A stretch of DNA of 13,236 nt from Bacteroidota bacterium (GTDB lineage: Bacteria > Bacteroidota > Bacteroidia > Flavobacteriales_D > Crocinitomicaceae). The notes under the pieces were generated by a model. The model was not told the origin of the DNA. It did not search any database and saw only the letters and a list, made by a program, of their open reading frames with translations. Shown here piece after piece: positions 7,396-13,236 of the stretch. A program made the position numbers and the translations under genes. Position 1 is the first letter of the stretch. Each line of letters begins with the position of its first letter. Where the stretch lies: assembly GCA_006226555.1 (NCBI GenBank), contig SBGS01000285.1, positions 1-13,236 of the forward strand. Reading direction: 5' to 3'.

Positions 7396-8067
7396 ATGAA
7401 AGATCAACACGAGTTCGTTCCCTACGAAAGGGATCTATACAACAAGGAAGAAATGATCGAAAGATCAGCAGCGTTTTATGCTTGGGCGGATACCAGACGT
7501 TCTGTACGTGATTTTTCCGACAAACCTGTCCCAAAAGAAGTAATGGAAAACCTGATCATGACGGGGTCGACAGCTCCTTCAGGAGCACACAAACAACCGT
7601 GGACCTTTTGTTTGATATCGAATGCGGAGCTGAAGTCAAAGCTGAGGGAATTGGCCGAAGAGGAAGAGAGAAAATCCTATGAAGGAAGAATGAGTGAACA
7701 ATGGTTGAAGGACCTGGAACCTCTGGGCACGGATGCCGTGAAGGAGTTCATAGATATCGCTCCCTGGATAGTAGTCATCATGAAGCGTGCCTATGAAACT
7801 GGACCGGAAGGCGAGAAGTTGAACAATTATTATGTTTCAGAATCTGTTGGACTCGCAGCCGGTTTCTTTCTATTGGCGGTCCATCATGCTGGTTTGGTTG
7901 CACTCACTCATACTCCAAGCCCGATGAACTTTATAGCTAAAGCGCTTGATCGTCCTGACAATGAACGACCTTTTCTTTTGATACCAGTCGGATACCCTGC
8001 TGAAGGGGTTCGGGTGCCTGATTTAAAGCGCAAGGAGAAAGCTGAGGTGATCGAATATTATGAATAA
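7396..8067 (+). CDS. Iodotyrosine-deiodinase-like nitroreductase-fold flavoprotein
   Basis: This 223-residue FMN protein has the nitroreductase fold. RRSVRDF (34-40) is the N-terminal FMN phosphate-binding motif, SGAHKQPW (62-69) the second FMN contact and THTPSPM (171-177) the C-terminal one. VSESVGLAAGFFLLAVHHAG is the conserved long helix. Within the active-site lid it has Glu91, Tyr95 (EERKSY) and Lys116 (TDAVKEF), with exactly the spacing of Glu157/Tyr161/Lys182 of human iodotyrosine deiodinase. These residues bind the zwitterion of halotyrosine and separate this subfamily from ordinary nitroreductases. I therefore infer reductive dehalogenation of a halotyrosine or a related amino-acid substrate using FMN. 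Cytoplasmic, no signal peptide. It lies between purN (divergent) and acpP. A plain nitroreductase is the alternative. Confidence 0.83.
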   Translation: MKDQHEFVPYERDLYNKEEMIERSAAFYAWADTRRSVRDFSDKPVPKEVMENLIMTGSTAPSGAHKQPWTFCLISNAELKSKLRELAEEEERKSYEGRMSEQWLKDLEPLGTDAVKEFIDIAPWIVVIMKRAYETGPEGEKLNNYYVSESVGLAAGFFLLAVHHAGLVALTHTPSPMNFIAKALDRPDNERPFLLIPVGYPAEGVRVPDLKRKEKAEVIEYYE

Positions 8068-8070
8068 TAT

Positions 8071-8101
8071 TTTGTCTTTTCATAATTTGTGGTTTTCTTT
8101 G
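8071..8101 (+). promoter_or_regulatory. Promoter for acpP-fabF-rnc
   Basis: TTTG (8071-8074) and TTTCTTTG (8094-8101) are separated by 19 nt and followed by CCCC, a context common after -7 boxes in this phylum. The second -7 base is T, not A. Start would be near 8108, leaving about 24 nt before the acpP ATG. Confidence 0.6.
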
Positions 8102-8131
8102 CCCCTGATTAACCCTTAAAACATAGAAGAA

Positions 8132-8368
8132 ATGTCTGACGTTAAATCAAAAGTAGTATCTATCATTGTAGATAAACTTGGTGTTGAAGAAAGTGAAGTT
8201 ACTAACGAGGCGAGCTTTACTAATGACCTTGGAGCAGATTCACTTGACACTGTTGAGCTGATCATGGAATTTGAAAAAGAGTTCAATATTGCTATTCCAG
8301 ATGATCAAGCTGAGAACATTCAGACTGTTGGAGACGCTATCTCTTACATTGAAGAGAACGTAAACTAA
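8132..8368 (+). CDS. acpP: Acyl carrier protein
   Basis: AcpP, at 78 residues, carries growing acyl chains on a phosphopantetheine arm in type II fatty-acid synthesis. The attachment site is Ser37 in the classical GADSLDTVELIMEFE motif (34-48). The protein is strongly acidic and has the expected four-helix pattern, ending in IQTVGDAISYIEENVN. GAAGAA-like bases sit just before the ATG. fabF starts 31 bp downstream on the same strand, and AcpP is the direct acyl donor and acceptor for that enzyme, so they form one operon. Confidence 0.97.
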   Translation: MSDVKSKVVSIIVDKLGVEESEVTNEASFTNDLGADSLDTVELIMEFEKEFNIAIPDDQAENIQTVGDAISYIEENVN

Positions 8369-8399
8369 TTAGACAGTACTTAAGAATAATTTAGCACTC

Positions 8400-9653
8400 A
8401 TGGAGCTTAAAAGAGTTGTTATCACAGGACTTGGAGCATTAACTCCGATAGGAAATACTTTAGATGAATACTGGAAAGGATTGATCAATGGTAAAAGTGG
8501 TGCTGCTCCCATTACGCAATATGATGCTTCGTTATTCAAAACACAATTTGCTTGCGAAGTAAAAGACTTCAATGTAGAAGACTACATTGATAAAAAAGAA
8601 GCAAGGAAATTAGACCGATTTTCGCAGTTTGCTATGGTCTCTGCTACAGAGGCTATAGCAGATGCTGCGTTAATGGAGTCCAATCCCAATCTTGATCGCG
8701 TTGGTGTGATCTGGGGATCCGGGATCGGTGGACTCAAAACATTTCAGGATGAAGCACAGGCATTCTTTGCCGGAGACGGAACTCCTCGTTTCAATCCATT
8801 CTTCATTCCTAAAATGATCGCTGATATCGCAGCCGGACACATCTCTATCAAGTATGGGTTTCGTGGACCGAACTATGTTACGGTATCAGCATGTGCATCT
8901 TCTACAAATGCGCTTATCGACGCCTTCAATTACATTCGTTTAGGTAAAGCTGATGTCATCGTTTCAGGTGGTTCAGAAGCGTGCGTGAATGAAATGGGAA
9001 TGGGAGGATTCAATGCTTTGAAAGCACTTTCAACACGAAACGACTCGCCGGAAACGGCTTCTCGTCCATTTGATTTGGATAGAGATGGATTTGTTTTGGG
9101 TGAAGGTTCCGGAGCATTGATTCTTGAAGAGTATGAGCATGCCATCAAACGCGGAGCTAAGATCTATGCAGAAGTGATTGGTGGAGGAATGTCCGGAGAT
9201 GCATACCACATGACTGCACCACACCCTGAAGGTATCGGAGCAAGAAATACAATGATCGCGGCACTAGAGGATGCAAACATCAAACCTGAAGAGGTTGATT
9301 ACGTGAACGTTCACGGTACTTCAACTCCACTTGGAGACATCGCAGAAGTAAAAGCAATCCAGCAAGTGTTTGGTGATCACGCCTACAACATTAATATCAG
9401 TTCTACAAAGTCGATGACAGGTCACCTTCTTGGTGCTGCAGGAGCTATCGAAGCAATTGCATCTGTTTTGGCTGTGAAGAATGATATTGTACCACCAACC
9501 ATCAACCATTTCACTGACGACCCGGAACTTGACAATAAGTTAAACTTTACGTTCAACAAAGCTCAGGAGCGTGTTGTGAATGTTGCACTTTCCAACACAT
9601 TTGGCTTCGGTGGTCACAACACCACGTTGATCGTACGTAAATTCAAAGGCTGA
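8400..9653 (+). CDS. fabF: 3-oxoacyl-[acyl-carrier-protein] synthase II
   Basis: FabF condenses malonyl-ACP with acyl-ACP in fatty-acid elongation and helps adjust chain composition at low temperature. It is 417 residues, the normal length. The catalytic triad of the KAS I/II thiolase fold is visible: Cys165 in TVSACASSTNA, His305 in NVHGTSTPLGD and His342 in SSTKSMTGHLLGAAG, with the conserved Lys337. The C-terminal SNTFGFGGHN glycine motif is intact. The start ATG follows a TTTAGCACTC spacer. The stop TGA (9651-9653) is immediately followed, in the same frame, by the TTG start of rnc. Confidence 0.97.
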   Translation: MELKRVVITGLGALTPIGNTLDEYWKGLINGKSGAAPITQYDASLFKTQFACEVKDFNVEDYIDKKEARKLDRFSQFAMVSATEAIADAALMESNPNLDRVGVIWGSGIGGLKTFQDEAQAFFAGDGTPRFNPFFIPKMIADIAAGHISIKYGFRGPNYVTVSACASSTNALIDAFNYIRLGKADVIVSGGSEACVNEMGMGGFNALKALSTRNDSPETASRPFDLDRDGFVLGEGSGALILEEYEHAIKRGAKIYAEVIGGGMSGDAYHMTAPHPEGIGARNTMIAALEDANIKPEEVDYVNVHGTSTPLGDIAEVKAIQQVFGDHAYNINISSTKSMTGHLLGAAGAIEAIASVLAVKNDIVPPTINHFTDDPELDNKLNFTFNKAQERVVNVALSNTFGFGGHNTTLIVRKFKG

Positions 9654-10373
9654 TTGCTTGCAATTATTCCTTTTCTGAATCGCTTTTCTTCAGCCTACGA
9701 GAGAGAGGTCAGGGATTTTATGCTCATGCGTTTCGGTTATAAACCGAAAAGGATAACGTACTTTATCAAGGCGCTGAATCATAAATCAATAGCTAATGTG
9801 AACAATGAGATTTCAAACGAACGTTTGGAGTTTTTAGGTGATGCTATTCTGGATGCAGTAGTTGCCGAGATGCTCTATATGCGCTTCCCTGATCAGGACG
9901 AGGGGTATCTTACCAAGATCAAATCAAAACTCGTCAATAGAAGAACTTTGGGCATGATCGGTCGTGAAATGGAAATCTCCAAGGTCCTGCGCTACAATCA
10001 AAGTCGAACGATCAAATTGGAGACATTAGAAGGCAATGCCTTTGAGGCTCTTATTGGCGCGATCTATTTGGATGGCGGTTTGAAAAGTGTAAAAAAGAGC
10101 ATGTCAGATCACATTCTGAAGAAGTATATAGATCTGAATAACATACTCGAAGAAGAGATCGATTTTAAATCGAAGTTGTTCATCTGGAGTCAAAAGAATA
10201 GATACACGCTGTCATTTGAGGTTTTGAGTGAAGAAAATCGAGGTGCAGAATGGGTATATGTAGTTCGTGTTATGATCGGAGATCAAGAGTTCGGAAGAGG
10301 AATTGGTTCATCAAAAAAACGAGCAGAACAAGCTGCAAGTAAAGAAACGCTCGAGCTAATCGGTATCGTCTGA
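9654..10373 (+). CDS. rnc: Ribonuclease III
   Basis: RNase III cleaves double-stranded RNA during rRNA and mRNA processing. This 239-residue protein has the catalytic domain with NERLEFLGDAIL (55-66; Glu59 and Asp63 match E. coli Glu41/Asp45) and LEGNAFEALIGAIYLD (125-140; Glu131 matches Glu117, but Asn128 stands where E. coli has Asp114). A dsRNA-binding domain fills about 168-236 (FKSKLFIWSQKN ... GSSKKRAEQAASKETLEL). I chose TTG 9654 because the helix before FGYKPK begins upstream of the first in-frame ATG (9720), and Bacteroidota homologues carry such an N-terminal extension. The start abuts the fabF stop in the same frame, so expression probably depends on re-initiation. The 3' end overlaps the convergent gene at 10356 by 18 bp. 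Confidence 0.93.
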   Translation: MLAIIPFLNRFSSAYEREVRDFMLMRFGYKPKRITYFIKALNHKSIANVNNEISNERLEFLGDAILDAVVAEMLYMRFPDQDEGYLTKIKSKLVNRRTLGMIGREMEISKVLRYNQSRTIKLETLEGNAFEALIGAIYLDGGLKSVKKSMSDHILKKYIDLNNILEEEIDFKSKLFIWSQKNRYTLSFEVLSEENRGAEWVYVVRVMIGDQEFGRGIGSSKKRAEQAASKETLELIGIV

Positions 10374-10979
10374 TCCGACTAAAAAAAACTGTTGGATATG
10401 TATCCATACAGCTTCAGCGTCTTTTGACAGATAGGAACAATAGAATCTTGAATACCCACCGTCCAATACGAGCTTGCCACCACCTATCAATCCTGACATT
10501 ATTAAGGGATGATCCTCGATCCATGCTTCCACTTTTAAATTCGGATCAAGTGGTATACTCGTTGTGCTTTTCCCGGCCGGAATGCGCTCGAGCTCATCAA
10601 GTTCTAAACGACCAGACTCTCCAGATTGGGCGTCAGTAGCACTAAAATTTCCATAGCATTCCTTTTTAAATAGAAAGTTGGATATCAGGTTGAATTCTGA
10701 TTGTAAAGGCCAATTCTCAGCGCCAACATAGAGATTCCCTCCCTTCTCTACATAATCTACCAATCTCTCCAGATCATTCTGATCTAATTTGTTATTTGCC
10801 GTGGAGAAAATATAAATTACCGAGTAGTCGGACAAGTCTTCAGGAAGGCTGTCTTTTGCTATTTGAAATTCTGATTTAAAGCAAATAGGGGAGTGATTCC
10901 CATAAAGTAAAACGGGCTCCTTTGCTTGTTGGGCAAGCATGATAAATGGGAAAAATAATATCCAGAAGAATTTTATCAT
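10356..10979 (-). CDS. Exported DUF4350-like / GATase1-like protein of unknown function
   Basis: This 207-residue protein has a Sec signal peptide (MIKFFWILFFPFIMLA, probable cleavage before Gln17 or Gln18). The mature part begins PVLLYGNHSPICF. The core YSVIYIFSTANNKLDQNDLERLVDYVEKGGNLYVGAENWPL (about 52-92) has a beta-strand, a helix and then a GGNLYVG strand, as in the GATase1-like domains grouped with DUF4350/ThuA-type proteins. The later segment GGGKLVLDGGYSRFY (about 166-180) is another strand and loop. No catalytic Cys-His-Glu triad is evident, so a binding role or a lost enzyme activity is possible. I do not know its function. Its 3' end overlaps rnc by 18 bp and contains a terminator-like hairpin. 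Confidence 0.78.
   Translation of the reverse strand: MIKFFWILFFPFIMLAQQAKEPVLLYGNHSPICFKSEFQIAKDSLPEDLSDYSVIYIFSTANNKLDQNDLERLVDYVEKGGNLYVGAENWPLQSEFNLISNFLFKKECYGNFSATDAQSGESGRLELDELERIPAGKSTTSIPLDPNLKVEAWIEDHPLIMSGLIGGGKLVLDGGYSRFYCSYLSKDAEAVWIHIQQFFLVGSDDTD
10381..10411 (-). terminator. Terminator-like hairpin inside the 3' end of the minus-strand gene
   Basis: On the minus strand the arms 10411-10402 and 10397-10389 form a 9-bp stem (CTGT and TGGAT segments, with one bulged base) around a 4-nt loop. Eight U residues (10388-10381) follow. This is the right orientation to end the 10356-10979 transcript, but it lies upstream of that gene's TAG at 10358-10356. It may be fortuitous. Confidence 0.4.
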
Positions 10980-11035
10980 GCTGGACAGTACAAGGTGTTC
11001 TCATTAACGTTCAAATTTTGTAACTTAAATATGAG

Positions 11036-11398
11036 ATGAATGAGTTGAAGCATAATGAATTTGGAAGAATAGGTGAAGATATTGCACATAGACAACTCCT
11101 ATCAAAGGGATATATCATAAGAGAAAGGAACTTTACGTTTGGGAAGCTTGAGATCGACATCATTGCCGAAAAGGACGAAATATTGGTATTCGTTGAGGTC
11201 AAAACGCGTAATTCAAATTATTTCGGAGAGCCCTATGAGGCAGTTTCAAGACACAAACAAAAACAGATCATCAAGGCAGCAAATGCGTATATCGATCAAT
11301 ATGAGTGTGATCTTGAAGCACGCTTTGATGTTTTTTCACTTATTCTTTCTGAGAAAAATCAAAAGGTGGAACACATAGTCGATGCCTTCCGGCCATGA
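11036..11398 (+). CDS. YraN family protein (UPF0102)
   Basis: This 120-residue protein is of the UPF0102/YraN family, which has a restriction-endonuclease-like fold and an uncertain cellular role, perhaps in nucleic-acid processing. The characteristic motifs are in order: G10-x-x-GE-x-x-A (GRIGEDIA), L-x-x-x-GY (LLSKGY), then EIDIIA (39-44) and VFVEVKTR (51-58). Glu39 and Asp41 followed by Glu54-x-Lys56 make the PD-(D/E)XK-like signature. PYEAV and a helix rich in Lys/Gln follow. An earlier ATG at 11031 is in another frame and stops at once. The upstream AAATTTTG (11013-11020) is a weak -7-like box without a matching -33. Confidence 0.9.
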   Translation: MNELKHNEFGRIGEDIAHRQLLSKGYIIRERNFTFGKLEIDIIAEKDEILVFVEVKTRNSNYFGEPYEAVSRHKQKQIIKAANAYIDQYECDLEARFDVFSLILSEKNQKVEHIVDAFRP

Positions 11399-11406
11399 GA
11401 TGAATT

Positions 11407-11436
11407 TTTGGCAATCATTTCTTTTCTCTACCTTTG
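11407..11436 (+). promoter_or_regulatory. Strong Bacteroidota-type promoter for the leader and pseudouridine synthase
   Basis: TTTG (11407-11410) and TACCTTTG (11429-11436) fit the -33/-7 consensus with an 18-nt spacer, followed by CCCCC. This is the clearest promoter in the window. Transcription should start near 11443, so the leader before ATG 11610 would be about 165 nt, far longer than those of the other promoters here. Confidence 0.75.
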
Positions 11437-11442
11437 CCCCCT

Positions 11443-11609
11443 CAGTTCGAAGAACTATGCGGAAATTCATCCGTATAGAGCTGAAGGAAAGATTACATAT
11501 TTAAAATTAAGCTCGTGATAAGAACAAGCGCGAGCTTGTGAAGACTGAAGCCCGAACAGGAAGTTCGTTAGGCTGAAGGAAAGATTACTTATTTAAAATT
11601 AAGCTCGTG
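11443..11609 (+). promoter_or_regulatory. Structured 5' leader of the pseudouridine synthase mRNA
   Basis: Four helices can be drawn by eye. (1) 11443-11448 with 11478-11483, stacked on 11456-11462 with 11471-11477, with two G-U pairs and a 7-nt bulge. (2) 11509-11515 with 11531-11537 (AAGCTCG/CGAGCTT). (3) 11549-11552 with 11571-11574, stacked on 11553-11557 with 11563-11567 across a 3-nt bulge. (4) Alternative to helix 2: 11531-11537 with 11601-11607, ending 2 nt before ATG 11610. Helices 2 and 4 are mutually exclusive. I recognise no named RNA family. The structure is drawn without energy calculation or covariation support. Confidence 0.5.
11480..11519 (+). repeat. Direct repeat, copy 1 (40 bp)
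   Basis: This block is 39/40 identical to 11572-11611; the single difference is A at 11497 against T at 11589. It begins GCTGAAGGAAAG and ends AAGCTCGTGAT, and the base after it makes ATA (11518-11520) where copy 2 has the gene's ATG. The offset between copies is 92 bp. It lies in the leader, before the spacer hairpin at 11549-11574. Confidence 0.95.
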
Positions 11610-11611
11610 AT
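11572..11611 (+). repeat. Direct repeat, copy 2 (40 bp), covering the translation start
   Basis: The second copy, 39/40 identical to 11480-11519, supplies the purine-rich AAGGAAAG, an A/T-rich spacer and the first two bases of the ATG at 11610. The same block therefore includes the presumed ribosome landing region of the downstream gene. Confidence 0.95.
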
Positions 11612-12467
11612 GAACTCAAGAAAGAAACCTACTCAAGGTAAGAACACAAAGTCGGCGAATACCCCCCAGCCGAAGAAAAAGATCAATAAAGCGAAAGCAA
11701 AGTACATTGATCATAAGGACAGACTGAAGAAAGGAGATCCTCTTCCTAAATTTGATACGGATGAAGTACGATTGAACAAATACCTGAGCAATGCCGGTAT
11801 ATGTTCAAGAAGAGAAGCGGATGTATTCATTCAAACAGGTGTCGTAACAGTAAATGGTAACGTCATCACTGAGATGGGTTATAAGGTTAAACCCGGAGAT
11901 GTCGTTCGTTACGATGGTCAAACGATCAATGCAGAAACGAAACGATATGTTCTGTTGAACAAACCGAAAGGATTTATCACAACAATGGATGATCCTCAAG
12001 GAAGAAAAACTGTCATGACGATCGTTAAAAAAGCATGTAAAGAGAGGATCTATCCGGTTGGAAGATTGGATAAGGAAACGACAGGTTTGTTGCTCTTTAC
12101 AAACGACGGAGATCTTGCTAAAAAACTAACGCATCCAAGACATAAGGCATCCAAGATCTACCATGTTGAGCTGGATAAACGCGTGGATCCATTGGATCTT
12201 GAAAAGATGAAAGCAGGGATATTACTCGAAGATGGTACAACTGTGTACGATAAAGCAGAGTTTGTTAAGGGATCTGATGGGTTTGAGGTCGGAGTTGAGT
12301 TGCATTCAGGAAAGAATAGAATTGTACGCCGTACGTTTGAATCGTTGGGTTACAAAGTTTTAAAGTTGGATAGAGTCATGTTCGCGGGGTTAACAAAAAA
12401 GGATCTACCCAGAGGTATGTACAGACATCTGACAGAACAAGAAGTGGCCTTTCTTAAAATGAGCTGA
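11610..12467 (+). CDS. RsuA/RluB-family 23S/16S rRNA pseudouridine synthase
   Basis: This enzyme isomerises a uridine in rRNA to pseudouridine. With ATG 11610 it has 285 residues. A Lys-rich, probably disordered tail (about 1-50, KKPTQGKN ... KKKINKAKAKY) precedes an S4 RNA-binding domain (54-99, VRLNKYLSNAGICSRREAD ... VTVNG). The catalytic domain opens with YVLLNKPKGFITT, and the motif GRLDKETTGLLLFTNDGDL carries catalytic Asp154. The order S4 domain then RsuA-type catalytic domain fits RluB/RluE/RluF/RsuA; the RluB-like basic tail favours RluB (position 2605), but I do not assign the target. The in-frame GTG at 11607 is the other possible start, and ATG 11610 is preferred. It is controlled by the long leader and followed 2 nt after its stop by the barrel gene. 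Confidence 0.9.
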   Translation: MNSRKKPTQGKNTKSANTPQPKKKINKAKAKYIDHKDRLKKGDPLPKFDTDEVRLNKYLSNAGICSRREADVFIQTGVVTVNGNVITEMGYKVKPGDVVRYDGQTINAETKRYVLLNKPKGFITTMDDPQGRKTVMTIVKKACKERIYPVGRLDKETTGLLLFTNDGDLAKKLTHPRHKASKIYHVELDKRVDPLDLEKMKAGILLEDGTTVYDKAEFVKGSDGFEVGVELHSGKNRIVRRTFESLGYKVLKLDRVMFAGLTKKDLPRGMYRHLTEQEVAFLKMS

Positions 12468-12469
12468 TC

Positions 12470-13236
12470 ATGAAATTTCAACTGATACTGATTGCATTTA
12501 TAATTTTTGCACCCTTTGCAGCTGAAGCACAGCATAAAAGGATGAAAAAAAAGGTATCATATGCGGAGGGAACCTTATTCGGCTACTGGGGCTATAATCG
12601 ATCAGCATATTCTAAGTCAAACATTCGATTTCAGGGCCCGGGTTACGACTTTACCTTGAAAGGATCGGTCGCAAGAGATAATCCTTCACCTTTTGATGCA
12701 ACAGTTTACTTCAACCCGAATAAAATAACCATACCTCAATTCAATGCCCGAATAGGTTATTATTTCCGTGATCATTGGGCTCTTTCATTTGGTTACGACC
12801 ACATGAAATACATTTTTGCCGACCGCAATGAAGTTACGCTAAGCGGAGAGATCGATCCTGGTGTGGATAATCTATGGAGTGGTATATATAATTCGGAGCC
12901 GGTAATTACAAATAGAGATCATATCCATTATGAAAATTCAGATGGATTAAATTACTTACGCTTCGAGTTAACCCGCACGGATCAGTGGTTCAAAGTAGGT
13001 AGCAAGGATCAATTCGCTTTATCAACGAATATTGGACTTTCTGCGGGAGGTTTATTATCTTTTAATGACTTCACCTTTGGAGGTGAAAAGGATGTGCGCA
13101 CGATCAGTTTATCAGGATACGGTTTGTCGACGCATTTAGGATTGCGCCTGGAATTTTTCAGACACATTTTTATCCAATCGGATCTTAGTGGAGGATTTAA
13201 CCATCAGGTCAAAGTAAAGACAAGACCAAACGACCC
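12470..13236 (+). CDS. Outer-membrane beta-barrel protein (5' part, runs off the window)
   Basis: The frame is open from ATG 12470 to the right edge (255 codons), beginning 2 nt after the pseudouridine synthase stop, so the two are probably co-transcribed. A Sec signal peptide (MKFQLILIAFIIFAPFAAEA, cleavage before Gln21) is followed by alternating aromatic strands typical of a barrel: GTLFGYWGYNRSAYSKSNI, then FNARIGYYFRDHWALSFGYDH, STNIGLSAGGLLSF and LSTHLGLRLEFFRHIFIQSD. The segments GYWGYNRSAYSKS and NPNKITIPQFN recall, from memory, a recurring Bacteroidota outer-membrane family of unknown function. Substrate, partner and full length cannot be judged because the 3' end is missing. Confidence 0.8.
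   Translation, partial: MKFQLILIAFIIFAPFAAEAQHKRMKKKVSYAEGTLFGYWGYNRSAYSKSNIRFQGPGYDFTLKGSVARDNPSPFDATVYFNPNKITIPQFNARIGYYFRDHWALSFGYDHMKYIFADRNEVTLSGEIDPGVDNLWSGIYNSEPVITNRDHIHYENSDGLNYLRFELTRTDQWFKVGSKDQFALSTNIGLSAGGLLSFNDFTFGGEKDVRTISLSGYGLSTHLGLRLEFFRHIFIQSDLSGGFNHQVKVKTRPND

Noticed and set aside
7142..7511. Plus-strand open frames over the purN 5' region and across to the deiodinase-like gene
   Set aside because: They lie antisense to purN or in another frame of the real gene, with no family resemblance and no start signal.
11607..11609. GTG as the start codon of the pseudouridine synthase
   Set aside because: ATG follows immediately at 11610 and is the likelier start; the GTG also lies inside the possible start-blocking helix.
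1..13236. tRNA, rRNA, CRISPR array, insertion sequence, prophage or defence-island signatures
   Set aside because: Looked for in all intergenic regions: no tandem spaced repeats, cloverleaf, transposase or integrase. The AddB-like nuclease and DUF4143 ATPase alone do not make a defence system.

Overview
The window reads as a chromosomal segment from a member of the Bacteroidota, probably of the Flavobacteriales or a close relative. The basis is the A+T-rich composition, promoters of the TTTG / TAnnTTTG type with few Shine-Dalgarno sites, signal peptides cleaved just before Gln, a Bacteroidota-type AddB-like nuclease, and purN lying near acpP-fabF-rnc. It is mostly housekeeping DNA. I see no mobile element, CRISPR array, tRNA or rRNA.

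Layout. 1-195 is the 3' end of a DUF4143-type AAA ATPase whose stop overlaps the start of an AddB-like PD-(D/E)XK nuclease (192-3020). 3021-3226 is non-coding and carries two terminator hairpins. They serve the leftward gene at 3227-3586, an acidic helical protein I do not recognise. A divergent promoter region leads to a LysE-family exporter (3747-4388) and an exported 569-residue MORN-repeat protein (4435-6144). That gene meets marC (6141-6740, minus) tail to tail, with the two stop codons sharing TTAA. marC is translationally coupled behind purN (minus).

Rightward again come a flavoprotein with the iodotyrosine-deiodinase Glu/Tyr/Lys triad (7396-8067) and the fatty-acid genes acpP and fabF. 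rnc follows in the same frame as fabF, separated only by one TGA, and starts at TTG. rnc overlaps the 3' end of an exported minus-strand protein (10356-10979) by 18 bp. Last come a YraN-family protein, a long structured leader, an RsuA/RluB-type pseudouridine synthase (start 11610) and the first 255 codons of an outer-membrane barrel protein that runs off the window.

Functions. AcpP and FabF form the elongation core of fatty-acid synthesis. PurN makes FGAR in purine synthesis. RNase III and the pseudouridine synthase act on RNA, and the AddB-like protein acts on DNA ends. The exported MORN, 207-residue and barrel proteins are envelope components of unknown role.

The most unusual element is the leader upstream of the pseudouridine synthase (about 11443-11609). 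A 40-bp block is present twice (39/40 identical). The second copy ends on the start codon; in the first that codon reads ATA. One short segment between them can pair with either copy in mutually exclusive hairpins, which suggests a translational switch. This is an inference from sequence alone.
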